Source: Oxytricha trifallax
Taxonomy: Eukaryota; Ciliophora; Spirotrichea; Sporadotrichida; Oxytrichidae
DNA: 64,000 bases
Direction: 5' to 3'
Assembly: GCA_000711775.1 (NCBI GenBank)
Contig: ARYC01000248.1
Span: forward strand, 62,001 to 126,000
Part shown: positions 26,482 through 37,400 of the stretch, piece by piece
Numbering within the stretch: the stretch's first letter is position 1
Layout of the letters: each line of letters starts with the position of its first letter
Made by a program: the position numbers and the translations under genes
The notes under the pieces: generated by a model
The model's database searches: none
Told to the model about the DNA's origin: nothing
The model's input: only the letters and a program-made list of their open reading frames with translations

Positions 26482-27480
26482 AAACAGCAAATTATTCAAA
26501 ACTAAAAATATTTTGCATAATATAATAGATCTAATAGAGTCATCAAATTTAAAGTATAATATACTTAAAATTAACTAAATTTACTTTTTTTTAAATAAAA
26601 TAATGCCTCTATAATTATTTGATAAATAAAAGTTTAAGAGAATAGTATTAATTAAAAAAATCAGCATATATTTATGATATCTTAATTTTGTAACATAAAT
26701 GCCAACCTATAATAATTTTGTAAGATTCTTGAAAAATTTATTATATTTTAATTATTTTTTAAGCTTTAAAAAAATTCTTATATTATGAATTGCAAAATAA
26801 ACATTTTAATTTTATTTGAAGATATTTAATAAAACTAATTAGAGTAAAAATAAATAATAATGTTTGATTAATTATAATTTTTGCCAATTTTTTAGACATC
26901 GTGTGTGATAGTTAGAATATAGAAAATTTTGCTAATTAGACATTTTGAAAAATTGAAACAAAAACGATTTAGGAGCATAAACCTCATAATAAAAGCAAAA
27001 TTGAATGCAAATACAATTAGGAGTGTCAAATCATAATTATATGACATTAATTTATATAAAATCCAATAAAAACGATTATACAGTAAAATATTCCTATTAA
27101 AAGACTCTTCAAGATGCATAAAGAATCTAATATGGCTTAACTTCAAAATAGAGAAAATAAAATTTTTATAAAAAATTTCGCTGATTTAAAACATTTAATT
27201 CTACAATATATCTCAAATTAAGCTTATATTAATAAAATAAAAACAATTTTGGTTCGAAATCTTTATTAAAATTGAAATCTTTTTTTTTATAAAAAATATT
27301 ATTGTAGAATTTAATTTTTTCTAATTGAAATTTACATTCCTGCTTTTCTCCTTTAAAACAGAAAAAATATTCAAAGGTGCAAATTTATATATGCAACTTT
27401 TTATGAATAAATATTATAAATGATTTTAATATATTTTTTTAATAAAGTTCAATTACTTTAATTTCTTCAATAATAATTAT
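26482..27480. other. AT-rich stretch downstream of the membrane-protein gene
   Basis: An 84-codon minus frame at 26892-27146 is open but has no motif, and an overlapping minus frame reads ILKSLLIGIFYCIIVFIGFY, which could be a membrane helix. Either could be the last part of the membrane protein that ends somewhere here. The evidence does not decide. Confidence 0.3.
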
Positions 27481-28830
27481 TCTAAAAGATTTAAATTAAT
27501 GTAAATAATTTAATTAAATCCTAAATTTTCAAGAATATGTAACAAAAAATAGTAAGAACTTATTTATAGGTTTATATTATCAATATAAAATGTAAAGTGA
27601 TAACTTTTCCTGATATTAATTTTTAATAATTTGATAATAAATAGATTCTGGTAAATCTTTTTCTTATTTAAGATCGTAACTCCTCAAACATCTTATAACT
27701 CCAATATGAGAAAAATATGATGTTTGATATCAAAATGACTGCAAAAAATAAAGACTAAACTTCTTCTGAAAGACTGACTGCTCCCTGTGAGTAGTCAGGA
27801 TTTTACTCAATCCATTTCTTTGGTTTGTTTATATAAATAGATACTGATAATTTCTAAATAGTATAAATGTATTATAACAAAGAAAATACCGCAGTAAATC
27901 GTGATCATTGATGTACTTAAAGATAAGTTTTCCAAATCATTAAGGGCTTTTTTAACAAATGGATGCTTAGATGTATTTATCATTAAAAAACTAAAATAGA
28001 AAATTTAAGAAATTAAAACTTACATAACAAGCACAATGAAGACAACAAGTGCTTAGGCAATAACTCCAGCAGCTTTAACAAAAATTGCTATGAATATAAT
28101 AATCACCTTTCTATACATAATGAGTATTTCCCAATAAAAGTAAATTTATCGGTACCCTCTGTATAAAAATCCTAGTTTTCTCCTGACTTCTATATCATCA
28201 AGCTATTTCTTAACCTTAATTAACAATATCAAAGCGAAAAATGGAATTCCAAGTACCCATATTATAATACTTGGAATTGCAAAGTAATAACTGTAAATTG
28301 AGTGTTATGAATCCCAACACACTACTTCCAAGTCATTCAGTAATCTTTCTTCACCATCGATGTCTTTGCATTTAAAATTAAGGAACATATATTAGACTAT
28401 ACTTGGATGAGAAAGGAATAATACTATAACCAATGTTGATATTACTCTACTAAAGAGATTAATTGCTTTTCTGAAAATTATTTTGTAAAACCACCATCCT
28501 ATAATACTAAAAGTCATTAGCATTAGTGGTAAGACTGAAATCAAGATTAATATATATCTTAAAATTAAAAGATAATCTTTACAAAAGTGATTCTGATGTT
28601 TGAGCTTATATCTAAGGGGCTATATTGATACACAATATCTGACGAATTTCTTTATTAAAATTCTCTTTTATCGATCAAGCAATCAAAACTGAATATTTAA
28701 GTAGACACAGTTGCAACTTATTTGGTTGAATTGAAGTAATCCAAAATTAATTGAGACCAATTAAAATCAAATGTAGATGTCATCATAATCAGTTAAAAAT
28801 GATTTAGCAAGAATTATATACCTATTTTAC
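27480..28830 (-). CDS. Multi-pass membrane C terminus of a beta-helix surface protein
   Basis: Minus-strand code from about 28800 reads FDFNWSQLILDYFNSTKQ, then TVSTQIFSFDCLID, with a shift near 28610. Next come LRYILILISVLPLMLMTF, IIGWWFYKIIFRKAINLF, LVIVLFLSHPSIVQYMFLNF, DIDGEERLLNDLEVVCWD and IIIWVLGIPFFALILLIKVK. After these come RRKLGFLYRGYRQIYFYWEI, LIMYRKVIIIFIAIFVKA, a 33-base intron, FVKKALNDLENLSLS, and finally QNPDYSQGAVSLSEE with FFSYWSYKMFEEL. Order and motifs (SFDC, LFLSHPS, IPF, FLYRGY, FYWE, MYRKV, LNDLENLS) match the seven-or-so-helix C-terminal region of large ciliate transmembrane proteins with extracellular beta-helix and cysteine-rich parts. A +1 frame change near 27840 suggests decay or another removed piece. 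MITE A4 lies directly upstream. Confidence 0.75.
27991..28023 (-). other. 33-base intron in the membrane-protein gene
   Basis: On the minus strand the sequence starts GTAAGTTTTAATTTC and ends TATTTTAG. Removing it joins ALVVFIVLV to IFLMINTSKHPFVKKALNDL in frame, restoring an uninterrupted membrane helix. The GT/AG borders and small size are normal for ciliate introns. Confidence 0.75.
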
Positions 28831-28840
28831 AATAGCTATA

Positions 28841-29255
28841 TTGTAGGAATACATTCGATTTGGGAAAATGAATTTAAATTAAATTAATTAAATATTAAAA
28901 TCATGGCAGTTATCAAAACCAAAGTGACTTAAAATTCAAAAATAAATGGATTCTACGGTAGATCCCGCAATTTTAGCTGGACTTTATTATTGGCAATATT
29001 CCTGAATCATCCCAGGAAGCGAGATATTTTGATTTTGAGCTAACTCCCAAAAATAGTATAATGGGTTTTTCTCGCTTGGGCGATGAGATAAATTCATTAT
29101 AGCAATAACAACCACCGTCTCATTTTTAACGCGCTATCCAGAGAGTATAATATTGTCATGGTTTGCAGACATTTTCCAAAAACATAACTGAAGGTAATTA
29201 ATAATTAACTAATTTTAATTTTAATTCATTTTCCCAAATGAATGAATTCCTACAA
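28841..29255. mobile_element. Family A hairpin MITE, copy 4 (diverged subfamily)
   Basis: The ends are TTGTAGGAATACATTCGATT and AATGAATTCCTACAA, flanked by TA on both sides. The inner arms keep ATCATGGCAGTTATC, GCTGGACTTTATTATTGGCA and CAGGAAGCGAGATATTTTGA. The pairing is looser than in copies 2 and 3, with a different middle. It is closer to copy 8 at 62.4 kb. It separates two parts of the membrane-protein gene. Confidence 0.85.
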
Positions 29256-30312
29256 TATTATTAAAACCCATTATGTTGATGTCTTAGTGATTTGACTTTT
29301 AGGGTGTAGTTGGGTATTATTAGGGTAAGTAGATTATCTATGCCAATTTGTATAATTATAAATAACAAAATTTAGGGTATTTTTATGATTTAAATACTTA
29401 GAAATACAGCAAAAGTTTAATATTATGGTACAATCATTAATATAGACTAAATTTTTATAGTTTTCTATTTTGAATCAATTGCAAAGCACTTACTTTCAAT
29501 CAACTTAACCTATTTTTGGGTATAATTTCTAATCATCAAAGAGTATTGCCTTTAAGAATAAAATTTTGGTATTTTCAAAGCTGGAACAAACAATTTATCT
29601 TTATTTTTATTAGACATTAACAGACACTTACTAAAACATTCTTAGTTTGGTATCTATAGAAATCATTTTATGAAAACTTAAGCCCTAACTCTCTTCATTA
29701 ACTACTTATAGATTCCAACTCTTTTTATTTGCCTTTTAATGAAGTTCAGACTTAATATAGAGATTCTTAGATAATTTGTTTAAATCTTACTATTAAATAA
29801 GACATAATTTTTTATAAGAGATTGACTTGGTGATGATAAGTAGAAAAAGCTATAAGAAGCTGAATCAGACTTTCATAAATGGAATTCATTTTTATAAATG
29901 AATTTACATAAAATTAATACTATTTTTGTTTAGAGTACCGATTGAATAGTACAAGACTTTAGTTCCAAATATTTATATTAAGATTATAATTCTAAAGTTC
30001 CAATCTGGTTTAAAACTGAATTTTAATCATTAATAAATTGAATATTATATAAGGTCTTACCAAAATCAAAATTATTAAATGTAAATTTAGAAAAATTATA
30101 GTTTTTGACTATTCATAAACAAAATTTCTTACACATTTGTACCAACAATTATTGGCATGAGCATATAGTCATGCACATTAAAAATATTAGTTAAGATTGG
30201 CTAAAAAAAGATAGAGGTTACTTTTATTCAAAGTGAGCGAGGGCTATAAGCACTGGAATTGAAATAAAAACTTTTGGGTTAGAAAACCATATAGTTGAAA
30301 TAATTATAACAT
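29256..30312 (+). pseudogene. Plus-strand coding-like remnant inside the membrane-protein gene
   Basis: A plus frame at about 29580-29830 reads NLSLFLLDINRHLLKHSQFG, IYRNHFMKTQALTLFINYLQ and IPTLFICLLMKFRLNIEI before TGA, using TAA/TAG as glutamine. The codon use looks more protein-like than the surroundings. The piece INYLQIPTLF resembles the segment that normally follows the first membrane helix in this protein class, but it lies on the strand opposite to the host gene. It may be part of an insertion, an inverted gene segment, or chance. It lies between MITE A4 and palindrome P1. Confidence 0.3.
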
Positions 30313-30617
30313 TTAGAAAAAATTGTAAATTCGGCCAAATATAAGAATTCTAAATATTCAAAATGATTAAAACCGAGATATATAATAATCATTGCTAATA
30401 CTTATAATTATTTATTTAAACTTAATGGAATCTCTAAGTGTATAATTTATTAATACTTGATTCTTCATTAGGTATGATAGGGATTATTCTGAATTTATGA
30501 TTGGTTTATATTCATAAAATTGTGTTTCTTAAAGTTTGATTAGTGAAGTTCTAAGTATTCTGAATACTTTTAGGGCAATGATGCTTTAAAATTTGTTTAT
30601 TTAATTATTATGTTTTT

Positions 30618-30656
30618 GGCGAGCTACCGTGAAAAAACTGATCGTGGTAGCTCGCC
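30618..30656. other. GC-rich hairpin within the left arm of P1
   Basis: GGCGAGCTACC and its exact complement GGTAGCTCGCC pair over 11 bases around a 17-base loop. The same hairpin recurs inverted at 31236-31274 in the right arm. The GC content is far above the surroundings. On the outward frame it encodes ELPRSVFSRQLA, so it overlaps the putative protein end. Confidence 0.7.
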
Positions 30657-31235
30657 ATTTATGTTATTTAAATTATTATTATTATTCAATATTAAATATT
30701 CGCAATAAACCAGTTTGCATTTATTGATAAAAATTATCGTATCATCACTGATTAAATATATTCTCTCTATTTTTATGTTTACTAATAAAGATCTTAAATT
30801 AATCAAATTTGCTTGAAAAAATTCAAAATTCATTTACTAGGTATAAGAATTGGACTTTCATTTAATTGAAATAAATTTATAAATATTACAACATTAAATC
30901 CTTAATAATTATAATTAAATATAACCAATACAATTGAGTTATTTTAAAAACTCGCTATTAATATGGATTAAAACTAATAGAAGTTGTAAAAGTATATTTC
31001 TAATAATATTTATAAATACATTTCAATTAAATGAAAGTCCAATTCTTATACCTAGTAAATGAATTTTGGATTTTTTCAAGCAAATTTGATTAATTCAAGA
31101 TCTTTATTAGTAAACATAAAAATAGAGAGAATATATTTAATCAGTGATCATACGATAATTTTTATCAATAAATGCAAACTGGTTTATTGCGAATATTTAA
31201 TATTGAATAATAATAATAATTTAAATAATATAAAT

Positions 31236-31274
31236 GGCGAGCTACCACGATCAGTTTTTTCACGGTAGCTCGCC
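31236..31274. other. GC-rich hairpin within the right arm of P1
   Basis: This is the inverted partner of the hairpin at 30618-30656, with the same perfect 11-base stem. All four copies of the GGCGAGCTACC motif can pair with each other. Confidence 0.7.
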
Positions 31275-31666
31275 AAAAACATAATAATTAAATAAACAAA
31301 TTTTAAAGCATCATTGCCTTAAAAGTATTCAGAATACTTAGAACTTCACTAATCAAACTTTAATAAAAACACAATTTTATGAATATAAACCAATCATAAA
31401 TTCAGAATAATCCCTATCATACCTAATGAAGAATCAAGTATTAATAAATTATACACTTAGAGATTCCATTAAGTTTAAATAAATAATTATAAGTATTAGC
31501 AATGATTATTATATATCTCGGTTTTAATCATTTTGAATATTTAGAATTCTTATATTTGGCCGAATTTACAATTTTTTCTAATTACACTCAATGAGTCTTA
31601 AAATTATTCCTCAAGTTTTAGAGCTTTTCATGATTTGCATTCTATCAAGATGAAGATATTTCAAGC

Positions 31667-32110
31667 ATGAAAATTGGATGGAAGGTACTAATACACGTCT
31701 TGTATGAAATAACTAATACACTTTACGAAGCTATGAAGCACATGCCAAAATATAATTTGTGTGATTTTTATACACATTCCGAATAAGTTAAGGAAAATAT
31801 GCAAAAGCATCTTCTAAGGGAGTTTTTAATAGATTGAAATTCAAATACTTTTGAGTCTGTAGAGATATAGAAAAGTTGAAATGTTTCTACCTAGGCAAAG
31901 TCATAAAAGCTTATGAGAATGCATACAAATGATGTTATAGTTTCAGTAATATCATTAAAAAGGAGCAGTATTTAAACGAGCTTGCTAATAAATATAAGGA
32001 TCATTGAGATTTTTCGAAAGATATTGCAAACATGTTTAAAAAAGATGTTGTTGTTATATGCTTTGCCTTTATCTCATTTAATCTTAGGAAATTGTAATGA
32101 ATCAAGGAGT
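31667..32110 (+). pseudogene. Degenerate plus-strand coding remnant of unknown family
   Basis: A frame from ATG 31667 to TGA 31835-31837 reads MKIGWKVLIHVLYEITNTLY, then EAMKHMPKYNLCDFYTHSEQ. A second frame continues from about 31855 with VCRDIEKLKCFYLGKVIKAY, NIIKKEQYLNELANKYKDH and DFSKDIANMFKKDVVV. It is interrupted by TGA twice, after NAYK and after KYKDH. Base composition and codon choice look coding, so I read this as a broken gene or a segment of an inserted element. It lies between P1 and MITE A5, inside the host membrane-protein gene but on the opposite strand. No family was recognised. Confidence 0.4.
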
Positions 32111-32478
32111 TTCTATTTTAATAAAATATACCCAGATAAATTTAATGTTATACTACTTGCTTTGATAATGGCGTCAAGGAGTTGCATAAACATTGGAATG
32201 TTATTAAGATCTTATTTTGAAAAAGTTAATGCAACCTTTCTTTTTTATGTCGTAGTTGTTAAATTTAGTAGAGCCTTGAGATAAAAATAATCTTTACCTT
32301 AGTAAAGGTTCTTGATACCATTAAATACTTAAAAATCAGAGAGAAACATGAATTCATAGCACAGTTTAATGGGATGTCTATTCGGTAGCAGCAATAATAT
32401 TAAATGATAATTTGGAAATCATGGATTCATATAGTATCAAGTATGAAAAATAATCTATAATCTTAATTTTAAATCATA

Positions 32479-32890
32479 TTGTAGAGATACATTTGAAATT
32501 GGAAAATTTAAATTTAAATTATTTATTATAAATCAAAATTTTGGCAGTTAAAGTTTACCAATTTAAAAGATCTTGGGCTCGTTTGATAGAGAATTCAATT
32601 AGCTGGAGTATATTATTGACTGTACTATTTTATTGCATCCCTTGAGTGAGATAGCTTGAATTTAATTAATCACTTCTAAATTCTTTAAATTATACTCTCA
32701 CATTAAATTCAAGCTATCTCACTCAAGGGATGCAATAAAATAGTACAGTCAATAATATACTCCAGCTAATTGAATTCTCTATCAAACGAGCCCAAGATCG
32801 TTTAAATTGGTAAACTTTAACTGCCAAGATTTTGATTTATAATAAATAAATTTAAATTTAAATTTTCCAATTTCGAATGTATTCCTACAA
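32479..32890. mobile_element. Family A hairpin MITE, copy 5
   Basis: The ends are TTGTAGAGATACATTTGAAA and TTTCGAATGTATTCCTACAA with TA on both sides. The stem is nearly perfect and carries TTGGCAGTTAAAGTTTACCA, GATCTTGGGCTCGTTTGAT and GACTGTACTATTTTATTGCA with their complements. The loop is at about 32660-32705. It lies just downstream (in gene direction) of the first membrane helix of the surface-protein gene. Confidence 0.9.
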
Positions 32891-33109
32891 TATCAAATAA
32901 GAAGATGTTTGCAAAGATATTATAAATATTTGAGTGATAATAATAGTAAAATTCTCCCAATATCTTCGAATGACTACTAGAAATAGACAGCAAGATTCAA
33001 GATGTATCATAAATATAAGGCGATAAAATTTGTTTGAATATTGAAAACTAACATTTATTTAAAATGCTCTTATTCACATTAAACCTATTTATTCTCTTCA
33101 AACACAATA

Positions 33110-33990
33110 ATACAACTATACCCTATGATTAAAATCACTATAAATTCTAATTAAAGGTTTTTGCTTTAATTGTAATTGTTAGCAAGATCTTTGAATATAT
33201 ATTGGTGATATTATGTTTATTGTGTGCACTATTGAGTGTTGACCTTACCAAAAATATTATGAGTGCTATTACTCCTATAATAATGAAAATGATTCTAACT
33301 ATATTTAAGGCTTTAGCAGGGCATTTTTAACATCTATTTTCTCCTGATCTAGAAAAGCCTTCTTAGCAATCAGAGCATAAAATACCTTGATACCCCTCAA
33401 AGCATTCTCCCAATGGAGTTTATGTATCATCTTATGTACCCAAACATGCTTCAGGATACAAATAAATACTCTTTGCTTAAAATAGTTGTATATATTATAC
33501 AAGCATCTAATTATTGTAGCAGTTTATAAGGAGATGATTATAATCAAAATATAAGATTGTATATATTATTAAATATTTAAATGTAAATATGTCAAATGAA
33601 TGGTCAATAACTAATAAAGTTTTATTAATATATCAATAACTAAGTATATTATTTGAAATTAAAAACCTTTAATTTAGCTTTAAAAAGCTTCGAAATTTAA
33701 AATAAAGATTTAAAAATTTAATTGAAACTATAAGAACTCACATATAATTACTAATTAGATTTTCCCCATTATTCAAAGTTTAATTAGACTTTCTCCAATA
33801 TCCTTATTAGGGATAAATCTTTGATCCTCCTAGGCATGTAGCCTTTTAAGTAGGACAAGCATTACAAGAGCCTGGTGATGTTTACTTTTCTAGAGAGTAA
33901 CTATTTACACATACTTAGCATTTGCCCGCCACATTAAATTGTTCACCTAATAAACACTCTCTCAAACTAATTTGAATTTTAAAATTCAGA
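33110..33990 (-). CDS. Cysteine-rich stem and first membrane helix of the surface protein
   Basis: The minus strand at about 33970-33790 reads RECLLGEQFNVAGKCQVC, SYSLEKQTSPGSCNACPTQ and CLGGSKIYPQQGYW. From 33470 to 33290 it reads YLYPEACLGTQDDTQTPLGE, CFEGYQGILCSDCQEGFS and RSGENRCQKCPAKALNIVR. Then follow the hydrophobic helix IIFIIIGVIALIIFLV and RSTLNSAHNKHNITNIYSKI. The C..C..GG..I.P..GYWR pattern and the C.EGY.G.LC.DC..GF.RSG pattern lead into a helix in the usual order for large ciliate surface proteins. A gap at about 33520-33780 is AT-rich. A 65-codon minus frame at 33305-33502 is a shadow of this exon. The extracellular beta-helix part lies upstream to 40.2 kb. Confidence 0.8.
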
Positions 33991-34429
33991 GAAGTCTATA
34001 ACTTATTAAAAATTTTAATAAATAAAAGTAATATTAGCAATATATTGACTATATATCATCAATATTTATTTATTTAATGAAATATTATTTATTCAAAATA
34101 TTTTTAACATGTTTATATATAATCAAGAAAAATCCTTATATTTTAAAAAAAATTTCAATTATTTACTTTTAAGAACATTATCATTTTAATATATAATAGA
34201 ATCTTATATCTATAATCGAATATTGGTTTATATTATTCAAATTTACTAATTATTATATTATGAAAATGATAGTATAAAAATTTATAAATAGTATTATATG
34301 TTGGTAAATTTCATTTAAACTTATATAATTTACTTTTTTATTTTAAGCAATGATAATAATTTGATAAATTATTACTTAAATTATAGTTGGTTGAATTCAT
34401 ATAGTCAATGTTAGATTGCTTTGTTTAAT

Positions 34430-37400
34430 CAATGACATCAGTTTACAAAAGTATGCTATAATTATAAGTTGGAGTACCAGTGAACTACAAATCTTCAATC
34501 ACTAAAACTCCACCACTTGTTAAGAAAGTATTTGATCCTTCGATTACTTTTATGCAAATTTCCAAAAGATAAAATAATGACTATTTAATCACAAAATTAT
34601 ACATTTATTTTGCTATCAGAGCTAGTTCCTACAATTTAACCATATTTATCCATCAAAGCTATATAAGTTGTTGGTATATTAAAATTAAATCTATTTTTTA
34701 TTATAAAAATGTATCGAGCTACCACTCTATTGCTATTAAACAGTAAAACTGGAGCTTTCAACTACTAAAGAATTTTGCAGATTTCTCGCATTTGACTTGT
34801 ATAATATTTGATTTATTTTAAATAATTATCAAAATTTTGTATTTAATAAAATTTAAATGACTTTAAGAGATGATTAATTTCCTAGATTTGACTCTATAAA
34901 TTTCTTCTTCTTGAAGATAAACTGTTAGTTTAGGATTCTAATTTAAGCTTTACAAACTATTTCAAATATTATTCTTCGGAAATCACTTATAAATTTTAAC
35001 CAAAAGATGCTATGTCATCCCCATATAACAGTGCAGAGTTATTATAAAATGTACTGAGAGATTTCGAAAATCTTAAATACAAAAATACATATTAAAATGT
35101 TGGTTCAAGAGTATCCCAGTTAATTAAATTAAAAGTTTTATTAATATATTTATTTAATTAATTGCTCCTCCTTAAGTAAATGCAAAATTGTTCTTAAATG
35201 AATAATTATTTTTATATTTAAATGTGTTATTATTTGATATATCTAATTTGCAATTCTTAGAAACTAAGTATGATTAATAATTAATTATTTTTATAATAAC
35301 TTCATCACAAGTATAAAAAATTGCCCCTCCTGATCCAACTGTCTTACTCTGATCTAATTAGCTTTAGTTACATGCTATGTTATTAAGAAATTAAGTTGAG
35401 TTTATAGTAATTTGTTAGATATTTGTCAAATAAATACCACCCCCTATAAGTGACGTACTGTCTGAAATTATTGAGTTATTTATTGCGAATATATTTAATT
35501 AAATTTAAGAGTTGGTAATTAAATATCTAGGTGAAGAAAGGCTTATTGATGATATTTTATAGCCCTCTTACTCTTCTATATAAATGAAATGAAAAAATAA
35601 AATAATTATTTTGAATTTATTTAAATATTAAGTTTTAATATATAGATTGCACCCCCTGTTTAGCTTGATATATTACTAAAAAACGAACTATTAATCAAGA
35701 GACTTTTGCAGTTGGTACATTTCAAGCCTGCACCCTGAGAATTACTTGTATTGTTAAAATATAATGAAGCTTTAATATATAAATATATATTTCGCTAATT
35801 CATTAATGTAGATTCTTGACAAAAGTAAAATATTTAAGATGGCCAACTAATTTCTTAATAAAATTTAAATTATAAAAATATTAGTAAATCTTAGTTCAAT
35901 ATATTATAAACAATTTGGTGAAATTGTTATATTTTCAAAATTTTAATGCTTTAACTTTTAAGCTTTAAATTATGTGAAGTTATTATTCTTAATTGAAAAA
36001 AAATAAGTTTAAATATAAATCTTTTAGAAGCATATATAATCCAACTGTATTTATAGCTTGAATGTCTTTAACAGTCAAATTATTAATGTGAACTTAAGCC
36101 ATTTCAATGGCTATGGATTCCTTACCAACAGAGTTTGAAATAAACACGTTTTCTATTTTGAGAATATTTTTTGAATTAGTGACATATATTTCATCTCCGT
36201 CTTCTTATGCATAATTGTCATAGAAAGTATTATTTAAGATAGTCAGAGATTTAAAGCTATTTCCAGATATCGCACCACCCAAAGTATAAGCTTAGTTGTT
36301 TTTAAATAAGGAATTTTAAATAATCACATCACTTTTTCCATCAATAATAATGGCACCACCTTACTGAGCTTATCCATTCAAAAATGTGCAATATTTAAAC
36401 TCCATTAAAAAATATAAACACAATTTTTAAATTTAATTGCAATTATTGACAGTCATATTTACTTATAGGATTACATTTATATAAGTTCCTGAAGTCTCAT
36501 AAGTTGAAAGTTTGTCTAGCGACTAAAGAGTTTGATTAAAAATACTGTCCTCGATTGAAATATTGGAAAAACCAGCAAAAATATTCTTTATATTTAATTA
36601 TAATATTCATTGAGTTTTCTGTTGCATAATTTTCGAAAAATGTGCAGTTACTAATTTTTACTCTTGAATACATAAAAGTCAAAGCTTTATTGTTAAAATG
36701 AATCATTTGATATATAATATATTATAAAGAATGAAAAATTAATTGAATAAAATTCTATTTTTTAGTAAATTTCTTTAATTATTAAAGCATTTTTCGCTGC
36801 TCTATTATGCCTAAAAGTACAATTATGTATTAGAACATCCTCTAATTTACTGCTATCGAGTGTATCGATTGTAGATGTTTCTCCACCTGAAGAGTTCTCT
36901 TCAAATATTGAATTTTTGATTTTTACTGCTGAATTTGTCAATATGGAAACTACACCGGCTTTATCAATTGCTAAATTTAATTTTTAAAAATTAAAAAATG
37001 CTGTGTTATTGAAGAATTTACATTAATCAATAGATAAGGTTGAAAAATCTGTTATTTGAATTGCTCCAGCTTAGACTGCAGTATTTTAATTTTCTAAATA
37101 ACTAGATTAAATTCTATATTGTTAGCAAATGTTGAATTAGTAAAATCAAGTTCAGAATTAAGAGCCCAAAACACGCCACCATTAATTCCTTTAATTCTTG
37201 CAAAAATAGAAGAATTATCTTAAAAATTGGTGCTTCTCAATGAAAAGAAACCTGAATTTACATTTGATTCACAATCATAGAATTGATTTGAATTTGAGGT
37301 TATTTTGCCTGCAGATTATATGTAAAATTGTGATTATGTCAAAGAAAAACCTTTTTTTTTATAAATAAAAAAATTGTCAACTAATTTAGTGCAATACAAT

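Larger units (their letters stand above)
30313..31581. repeat. Long palindrome P1 with two outward reading frames
   Basis: The left arm 30313-30888 (576 bases) and the inverted right arm 31004-31581 (578 bases) match with only scattered differences. They flank a 115-base spacer. Each arm contains a frame that starts near the spacer, 30833 minus and 31059 plus, reading MNFEFFQANLINLRSLLVN or MNFGFFQANLINSRSLLVN. The frame continues through an asparagine run. If TAG is glutamine it runs past the LPRSVFSR residues for about 38 more codons. The few differences between arms include amino-acid changes, which argues against an amplification artefact. The element sits in the middle of the membrane-protein gene. 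Confidence 0.85.

Noticed and set aside
30618..31274. Repeated hairpins in P1 as a CRISPR-like repeat pair
   Set aside because: Only two inverted copies exist, each inside a palindrome arm, with no spacer array.
31982..32284. 100-codon plus-strand frame under the standard code
   Set aside because: A neighbouring frame has better protein-like blocks, and no motif supports this one.
33305..33502. 65-codon minus-strand open frame
   Set aside because: A different frame of the same strand reads a clear cysteine-rich stem and membrane helix, so this frame is a shadow.
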